Origin: Traorella massiliensis
GTDB lineage: Bacteria; Bacillota_I; Bacilli_A; Erysipelotrichales; Erysipelotrichaceae
DNA: 64,000 nucleotides
Reading direction: 5' to 3'
Assembly: GCF_900104665.1 (NCBI RefSeq)
Contig: NZ_LT629969.1
Span: 248,001 to 312,000, forward strand
Shown: positions 59,107-64,000 of the stretch, piece after piece
How the letters are laid out: every line of letters starts with the position of its first letter
Position numbering within the stretch: position 1 is the stretch's first letter
The notes under the pieces: model-generated
The model's database searches: none
What the model was told of the DNA's origin: nothing
The model's input: only the letters and a program-made list of their open reading frames with translations
Made by a program: the position numbers and the translations under genes

Positions 59107-59451
59107 ATGCGTCAGGTGAAAAGGCTCCTTCCCTATGTCCGGCGGTATGTGCAGATGGCCGTTTACGACGTGCTGGACGCGGAGGGGGCGGAATACCGGA
59201 AAGAGGAAAGCGGCGCGGTGGTCGCCCGGCTTTCGGTTTACGGGAACGTCAGCACCTTCAGCCTTTCGACAGAGATACAGGATGTGGGGACCGGACTGAC
59301 GGTTTCCATGCGTGAACCCTGTCCCGGCCTGTCGGCCCAGGGAGAGGAACGGGCGGTGACCGCCGTAGCCGATAAGGTTGCCCAGTACCTTGAGAACGAG
59401 CTGATGATCAACCGCCGCTGTTTCGTGCCGGACCGGCATTATGCCGTATAG
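59107..59451 (+). CDS. Hypothetical small protein
   Basis: 114 residues, unknown family. MRQVKRLLPYVRRYVQMAVY is a basic helix, followed by a beta-rich centre (VVARLSVYGNVSTFSLSTEI) and a helix near the end (VTAVADKVAQYLENELM). No signal peptide or membrane segment. ATG 59107 is preceded by AAGGAGGGAAACGG. It lies between the lipoprotein and the membrane-anchored protein, all on the same strand. Confidence 0.55.
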   Translation: MRQVKRLLPYVRRYVQMAVYDVLDAEGAEYRKEESGAVVARLSVYGNVSTFSLSTEIQDVGTGLTVSMREPCPGLSAQGEERAVTAVADKVAQYLENELMINRRCFVPDRHYAV

Positions 59452-59484
59452 GGAACAGCGGCGCAGGCACAGGCGGAAATCGGA

Positions 59485-60207
59485 ATGTCATTTTTAGATA
59501 AATTGGGCGGCATCGCCAAAAATATCGGGGACAAGACGGGGGAAATGCTGGCGGTCAATAAGCTCAACTCAAAAATCCACGCTGAGCAGCAGGCTGCGGC
59601 GGAGGAGCTGAGAAAGATCGGCTAGTATTATTACAACCTGTTCCTGTCCGAAGCGGTTCCGGAGGGTGTGGAGCTGTACGCCGGCGTCATGGAGGCGGAG
59701 AGCCTGCTTGAAGAGAAGCCGGAGCTGAAAGAAGTGCTGGACGGCCTGCTGTCGGTGTATGAGATCAGCATCCGCCAGAACGGGGAGCCGGTGGAAATCA
59801 AAGACAGCGCCATGACGGTGCGCATCCCGATGAACAGCCATCTGGAGGGCTACGCCCATTACCAGGCGGTGCGGGTGGACGGCGAGCCGGAGCGCATAAA
59901 GGCAAAGGCCGAAGACGGCAGCCTGGCCTTTGAAGCCGGCGGCCCGGGCCGGTATGCCGTACTCGGTTCCGATACCCCCTTCTCCGTTTCTGCAATCATC
60001 CAACCCGACCCGTTGCCGGGAGACGGCGGAGCTGAGGAAAAGGGCGGAAACGCCGTCTACATCGTTCTGTTGGCCGCGATACCGGCGGCTGTCCTGCTGG
60101 CGCTGCTGCTTGTATTCTTATACAGGAAAAAGCGGAAGGCACAGGATAACCCGCCAGCCGGAGGAAAGGATCCGTCCGGATCGGACGGCGGAGATACCAA
60201 AAACTGA
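59485..60207 (+). pseudogene. Membrane-anchored protein with in-frame amber codon
   Basis: From ATG 59485 the frame gives MSFLDKLGGIAKNIGDKTGE and on to LRKIG, then TAG at 59623-59625, and in the same frame YYYNLFLSEAVPEGVELYAG and a beta-rich region, a low-complexity linker and a C-terminal membrane segment (YIVLLAAIPAAVLLALLLVF) with RKKRKAQ. The unit before and after TAG fits one protein of 240 residues. A sense codon such as GAG (Glu) is the simplest source of the TAG. Either it is a nonsense mutation, or the short 46-residue piece is the product. Confidence 0.65.
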
Positions 60208-60234
60208 TTTTATTTGCAAAGGAGAGAATGAAAG

Positions 60235-61887
60235 ATGCCAAGAAAAAAGAGACTGTTTGCGCTGCTACTGTCCTTATGCATGGTAGTGGCAATGGTGCCC
60301 GTCGCCGTGTTGGCGGCAGGCGCAGGTATGCCCCAAAACATACGATGGGCAGAGAGCCCTAAAAGCATGGTACAGTGGGACGCGCCCTCGGGCGGCGGCC
60401 AGTATCAATACGAGCTTCGGTTGAAGCTCGGCGAGACAATAATTGACGGTCCCGATTTTACAGTACAGAGATATCATCTGTTTAATGGCAGCCTGATGAC
60501 GGAGGCTCGCGAAAATTACACAGTTGAAATAAGGGCGAGAAGCTGCATCATTGTCGGAGAGTTTCCCAACGAATACGTTACCAGCCCAGGAGAATGGGGT
60601 GACTGGGCTACACTTGAAGGCTCCGGCGGTGGTGGAGAGGGTCCTACTCCCCCCCATGAACACATCTTCGATGGCTGGCAGAAAGATGACACCAATCACT
60701 GGAAGGAGTGTTCCTGTGGTGAAAAGCTGAATGTGGCAAACCATGCCTACGGCGAATGGAGCGTGACGAAGCCGGCCACCACAACGGAGGAGGGTTCCCG
60801 GGAGCGCACCTGCTCCGTCTGCGAATATACGCAGAAAGAGACGATTCCGGTCCATGTACACAGCATCCATGACGAAACATGGAAATATGATGATACTAAT
60901 CACTGGAAGGAGTGTTCCTGTGGTGAAAAGCTGAATGTGGCAAACCATGCCTACGGCGAATGGAGCGTGACGAAGCCGGCCACCACAACGGAGGAGGGTT
61001 CCCGGGAGCGCACCTGCTCCGTCTGCGAATATACGCAGAAAGAGACGATTCCGGTCCATGTACACAGCATCCATGATGAAACATGGAAATATGATGATAC
61101 TAATCACTGGAAGGAGTGTTCCTGTGGTGAAAAGCTGAATGTGGCAAACCATGCCTACGGCGAATGGAGCGTGACGAAGCCGGCCACCGAGACCGAAGAA
61201 GGCTCCAAAGCACGTGACTGCACGGTCTGCGACCATGTTCAGACCGAAACCATTCCGATGCTTGAACATGAGCATGGCATCCATGACGAAACATGGAAAT
61301 ATGACAAAACCCAGCACTGGCAGGAATGCTCCTGCGGTGAAAAGCTGAATGTGGCAAACCATATCTACGGCGATTGGAAAGTAACCAAAGAGGCCACTGA
61401 AACCGAAGTGGGTTCCAGAGAGCGCGGCTGTACGGTCTGTGAATATGTGCAGGTTGAAATCATCCCGGAGATCGGGCATGAGCACGGCATCCATGATGAA
61501 ACGTGGAAATATGACGAAACCGACCACTGGCAGGAATGCTCCTGCGGTGAAAAGCTGAATGTGGCAAACCATACCTACGGCGATTGGAAAGTAACCAAAG
61601 AGGCCACCGAGACTGAAGCGGGTTCCAGAGAGCGCGGCTGTGCAGTCTGTGAATATGTGCAGACTGAAGCCATCCCTGCAGCGGGAACCGGAGAGCCAAC
61701 CGATTCGACTGATCCGACCGATTCATCCGATTCGCAGGGTCAGCAGGATCCTTCCGGCGACACCGGCAGCCCCCAGACTGGGGACGGCAGCGATATGGCG
61801 CTGTGGATCGGCCTGATGATGGCCTCCTGCGGCGGGGTGCTGGGGATGCTGTTCTACAGGCGGAAAAAGGCGGCGGCCGGGAAATAA
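60235..61887 (+). CDS. Repeat-bearing surface protein with C-terminal sorting signal
   Basis: 550 residues. Signal peptide (1-27, ALLLSLCMVVAMVPVAVLAA), a fibronectin-like N-terminal domain (about 30-135), then five tandem units of 68-70 residues, each with HDETWKYDDTNHWKECSCGE, ANHAYGEWSVTKPATTTEEG and CSVCEYTQKETIPV. The Cys and His positions (CxC, H, CxxC) are kept in every unit, suggesting a metal site. A Thr/Asp/Ser-rich stretch leads to SPQTGD, a membrane segment and RRKKAAAGK, a sortase-type anchor. GGAGAG precedes the ATG. The protein is probably exposed on the surface. Confidence 0.8.
   Translation: MPRKKRLFALLLSLCMVVAMVPVAVLAAGAGMPQNIRWAESPKSMVQWDAPSGGGQYQYELRLKLGETIIDGPDFTVQRYHLFNGSLMTEARENYTVEIRARSCIIVGEFPNEYVTSPGEWGDWATLEGSGGGGEGPTPPHEHIFDGWQKDDTNHWKECSCGEKLNVANHAYGEWSVTKPATTTEEGSRERTCSVCEYTQKETIPVHVHSIHDETWKYDDTNHWKECSCGEKLNVANHAYGEWSVTKPATTTEEGSRERTCSVCEYTQKETIPVHVHSIHDETWKYDDTNHWKECSCGEKLNVANHAYGEWSVTKPATETEEGSKARDCTVCDHVQTETIPMLEHEHGIHDETWKYDKTQHWQECSCGEKLNVANHIYGDWKVTKEATETEVGSRERGCTVCEYVQVEIIPEIGHEHGIHDETWKYDETDHWQECSCGEKLNVANHTYGDWKVTKEATETEAGSRERGCAVCEYVQTEAIPAAGTGEPTDSTDPTDSSDSQGQQDPSGDTGSPQTGDGSDMALWIGLMMASCGGVLGMLFYRRKKAAAGK
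60697..61680 (+). repeat. Five-fold tandem repeat of 204-210 bp
   Basis: Starts of the repeat core (CACTGG or the GAC/GAT GAAAC segment) lie 204, 204, 210 and 210 bases apart. Units 2 and 3 are almost identical in DNA, units 4 and 5 form a second pair, so the array grew by duplication of one and then two units. It codes for the 68-70 residue module of the surface protein. Confidence 0.85.
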
Positions 61888-61906
61888 GGCTGAGAGATAA
61901 AACAAA

Positions 61907-61978
61907 ACCGGCAAAAGCGCCTGCGGGCGGGCTTCGTGCAAAAACCACAGCCCGCCCCGGCGCAGCCGGTATCTTTTT
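61907..61978 (+). terminator. Strong terminator between the two surface genes
   Basis: ACCGGC pairs with GCCGGT and GCGCC, GCGGGCGGGCT pairs with AGCCCGCC, GGCGC around a loop; a T run follows at 61974. Confidence 0.8.
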
Positions 61979-61980
61979 CA

Positions 61981-62022
61981 AGAAGGGATATCCCTTCTAT
62001 CCTTTGATATCTACCAAAGGAT
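61981..62022. promoter_or_regulatory. Two tandem palindromes before the last gene
   Basis: AGAAGGGATATCCCTTCT (61981-61998) is a perfect 18-base palindrome. ATCCTTTG and CAAAGGAT (61999-62022) are inverted around eight bases. They may be operators or hairpins near the start of transcription of the next gene. Confidence 0.55.
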
Positions 62023-62055
62023 AAGCAATTTTATTTGACAAGGAGGAAAAATACA

Positions 62056-64000
62056 ATGCAAGCAAAAAGGAAACTGACGGCGTTGCTGCTTTCCCTGTGT
62101 ATGGTGTTGGGAGTGCTGCCCATGACCGCTTTTGCGGCGGGTGCGCCGGCTGCTCCGGGAGATTTAAAGCGGGAGTGGACAAACAGCGGTTTGAAAGTCA
62201 GCTGGAGCCAGCCGGAACCCATCGGAGAGCTGGAGATCTTTGAGTATGAAGTGTCCCTTTTCGTCGATGAGAATCTAAAGGAGAAAGAAACGGTTCGCCA
62301 GGCTACTGACTATACCTTTAAAACGTTTGGGGATTTAACAGAACCCACAAACTTTCGCGTGGAGGTGAAAGCGCGGGAGGCTATTTCCGGCACCGGCGAT
62401 CGGGGCAATCCGGCGAGCTTTGATGTGACGGAATGGACTGAGTGGAGCAGCGCGAGCAAAGAGACATTCGTTGAAGACGACTCACCTAAAGTCAACACGG
62501 AGATCATTAAGCATTATACGGGAGTTGTAGATGTGGCTTTGCCCGGCAGCGACCAGAAGCTATACAAGGAGGGCATAGAAGCTGCAGATGATGCTGATAT
62601 AGAAGCCATAATGGATCTGCTCTATGCCTATTTCGAGGAGAATAAGGCAACGATTCCTGAGCTGGCGGATGTCGCAAAAGCAGACCTGACGACGGAAATG
62701 GTTTTGACCAGGATCAAATCGTCGAGAACAGTAGGGTCTATAAACACTGAGGGAAGACCTGTGGTAGTGGTACATGAGGTGGTGGATAAATATTACGATC
62801 TCAGGCTGGTATACAAAGAGCAGCACGAGCATGTCTGGGCGGAAGACTGGACCAGCGACGGCACACATCACTGGAAAGCCTGCACGGCAGAGGGCTGCGC
62901 CGAAAAAGACCAGTACGGAGTGCATCAGATAGCAAACGGGGTTTGTACGGTGTGCAAGGCTGAAGTAGAAACATCCGGGGTACAGACGTATGCGGTAAAG
63001 GTGAACGGCATCACCGTCACCAGCGCCAACGCCAGCGACATTCTGGGTGATGCCGACGGTGACGGCGCCACGGCGTACTATGATCCGGCGGCCAACACCT
63101 TGACACTGGATAACGCCCAGCTGACATCCAGCGGCTTCGGCGCTGTATGGGCGCAGGAAGAGAACTTTACCCTTGTGCTGAAAGGTGAGAATCAGATTAC
63201 CGGAGAAGGGGACTTCCCTCACTCCGCGGTTTATTCCCACGGGGCTATGACGGTCAAAGGAAACGGAAGCCTGACCACCAGCGGCACCTATTTCGGCCTG
63301 TTTGGCAACAATACCATTACCATTGAAGACGGGGCGTCTGTAGATCTTACCGTTGACTTTTCCAGCGACGAGCAGGATCAGCCATATGCCGCAGTCAGAG
63401 CAATCGGCGGACTGACGGTGGACGGCGCGACGCTGAATGCGAAGAACAATGCAACTCAGGATGCCGGTTTCGGCACTCCGGGCATTAATACTGACCTTAC
63501 GGCGATTAACGGAGCGAAGGTGAATATTTCTTCCGTAAACGATCACGGCATCTGCGGTGATGTCATCGTCAGCGGAGCCGGAACCGTAGTAAATGCCTCT
63601 TCTGCAAGCGGCGAGCACTATGGTATCTTTGCTGGCCAGGAAGATATCTTTGGTGAATTGGGCGGCGATCAGAAGGGGATCTTCACCATCTCCGACGGAG
63701 CGGTTGTCACTGCCAGCGGCGGAAAGGGCGCCATGCGCTGGAAACCTGACTTATCTGGCTACACCGATCCTGTTGTAGCGGCCGGTGATTCTGCTGCGGC
63801 TGAGGAAATTATTGGCGATCCTGCCGGCACAGAGTATCAGAACGAAAAATATGTGCAGGTTCGTTCCTCTTTGGAGCCGGTTGAACCCACTGAGCCAACG
63901 GATCCTACTGACCCGACCACTCCTACCGACCCGACTGAGCCAACCGATCCAGCCAAGCCCGAACAGCAGGGCAAGCCTTCTGGGCAAACAGAAAGCCCGC
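62056..64000 (+). CDS. Secreted protein with carbohydrate-binding DUF4353-like domain, 3' end outside window
   Basis: Open from ATG 62056 (AAGGAGGAAAA upstream) to the window end, at least 648 residues. Signal peptide (1-27), a fibronectin-like domain similar to that of the neighbour, one Cys/His unit (HEHVWAEDWTSDGTHHWKAC, CKAEVETSG), and from about residue 320 a repetitive beta region (ANTLTLDNAQLTSSGFGAVW, VKGNGSLTTSGTYFG, TVDGATLNAKNNAT) typical of Cthe_2159/DUF4353-like carbohydrate-binding beta-helices. A Pro/Thr/Asp-rich linker (PTEPTDPTDPTTPTDPTE) follows, as in proteins with a cell-wall anchor. The end is not visible. Confidence 0.8.
   Translation, partial: MQAKRKLTALLLSLCMVLGVLPMTAFAAGAPAAPGDLKREWTNSGLKVSWSQPEPIGELEIFEYEVSLFVDENLKEKETVRQATDYTFKTFGDLTEPTNFRVEVKAREAISGTGDRGNPASFDVTEWTEWSSASKETFVEDDSPKVNTEIIKHYTGVVDVALPGSDQKLYKEGIEAADDADIEAIMDLLYAYFEENKATIPELADVAKADLTTEMVLTRIKSSRTVGSINTEGRPVVVVHEVVDKYYDLRLVYKEQHEHVWAEDWTSDGTHHWKACTAEGCAEKDQYGVHQIANGVCTVCKAEVETSGVQTYAVKVNGITVTSANASDILGDADGDGATAYYDPAANTLTLDNAQLTSSGFGAVWAQEENFTLVLKGENQITGEGDFPHSAVYSHGAMTVKGNGSLTTSGTYFGLFGNNTITIEDGASVDLTVDFSSDEQDQPYAAVRAIGGLTVDGATLNAKNNATQDAGFGTPGINTDLTAINGAKVNISSVNDHGICGDVIVSGAGTVVNASSASGEHYGIFAGQEDIFGELGGDQKGIFTISDGAVVTASGGKGAMRWKPDLSGYTDPVVAAGDSAAAEEIIGDPAGTEYQNEKYVQVRSSLEPVEPTEPTDPTDPTTPTDPTEPTDPAKPEQQGKPSGQTESP

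Noticed and set aside
60274-61572. A 432-codon open frame on the minus strand with internal repeats
   Set aside because: Its repeats are the mirror of the tandem repeats of the plus-strand surface gene; only the plus-strand frame has a signal peptide, sorting signal and ribosome site.
60650-61680. CRISPR-like array
   Set aside because: The repeats are 204-210 bases long, contiguous and in one coding frame, with no spacers and no cas genes.

Overview
The first 43 kb is AT-rich DNA whose gene content (pcrA-ligA-camS-gatCAB order, Pst operon, XRE regulators with membrane tails, CamS and FMN-binding lipoproteins, a GH84 surface glycosidase) points to a low-GC Gram-positive gut bacterium. It is most likely Bacillota of the Erysipelotrichia/Coprobacillaceae type; the class is inferred from gene content, not from a phylogeny. 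No rRNA and only one tRNA (Ser, CGA) were seen, and there is no CRISPR array.

Layout. 1-3.7 kb: phosphate uptake operon pstS(partial)-pstC-pstA-pstB-phoU. 3.7-9.4 kb: a frameshifted amidohydrolase, an XRE regulator, an rRNA-type methyltransferase, a degenerate AlaX-like protein, a lipoprotein, and the coupled pseudouridine catabolic pair psuK-psuG. 9.5-14.8 kb: a locus with a 25-codon ORF, a secreted beta-rich protein, two FtsX-type permeases around an ABC ATPase, and an XRE regulator; this looks like a peptide export, sensing or immunity system. 14.8-28.3 kb: a decayed MazG gene, tRNA-Ser, NUDIX, ferritin-like and FMN-binding proteins, then pcrA-ligA-camS-gatC-gatA-gatB and an RlmD-type RNA methyltransferase. 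28.5-34 kb: an orphan sugar-binding lipoprotein and an arsenic locus (arsR, arsP, thioredoxin, arsC) split by an insertion sequence; three matching ArsR-type operators are visible. 35-41.5 kb: a 1614-residue GH84 glycosidase with FIVAR repeats, an XRE regulator and a GNAT gene with a nonsense codon.

41.6-55.6 kb is a pile-up of mobile DNA: an IS110-family element, relics of a Tn4451-like or conjugative element (TnpV, excisionase-like HTH, KTR protein, truncated MobA relaxase abutting a truncated AP2-domain protein), and a group II intron placed directly after a terminator hairpin. The intron's reverse transcriptase is split by a recombinase-in-trio (RIT) element of about 3.4 kb with perfect or near-perfect 85-bp inverted ends. 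An XRE gene, an IS1634-family element, and a SLOG/DUF1273 gene with a leader that can form competing hairpins follow.

55.7-64 kb is GC-rich with different codon use, so it was probably acquired from a Clostridia or actinobacterial gut donor. It encodes a small HTH protein, a LuxR regulator fused to an MFS-like membrane domain, a lipoprotein, two small proteins (one with an amber codon), and two surface proteins with Cys/His repeats or a carbohydrate-binding domain. The last protein is cut by the window edge. Twin 16-bp palindromes and a 14-codon coupled leader ORF lie in front of the lipoprotein.

Several genes carry early inactivating changes. Three of the in-frame stops could each have arisen from a Glu codon by one G-to-T change. 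The strongest candidates for something new are the GC-rich regulator/surface-protein island, the 9.5-14 kb peptide/ABC locus, the SLOG leader RNA, and the nested intron/RIT structure.
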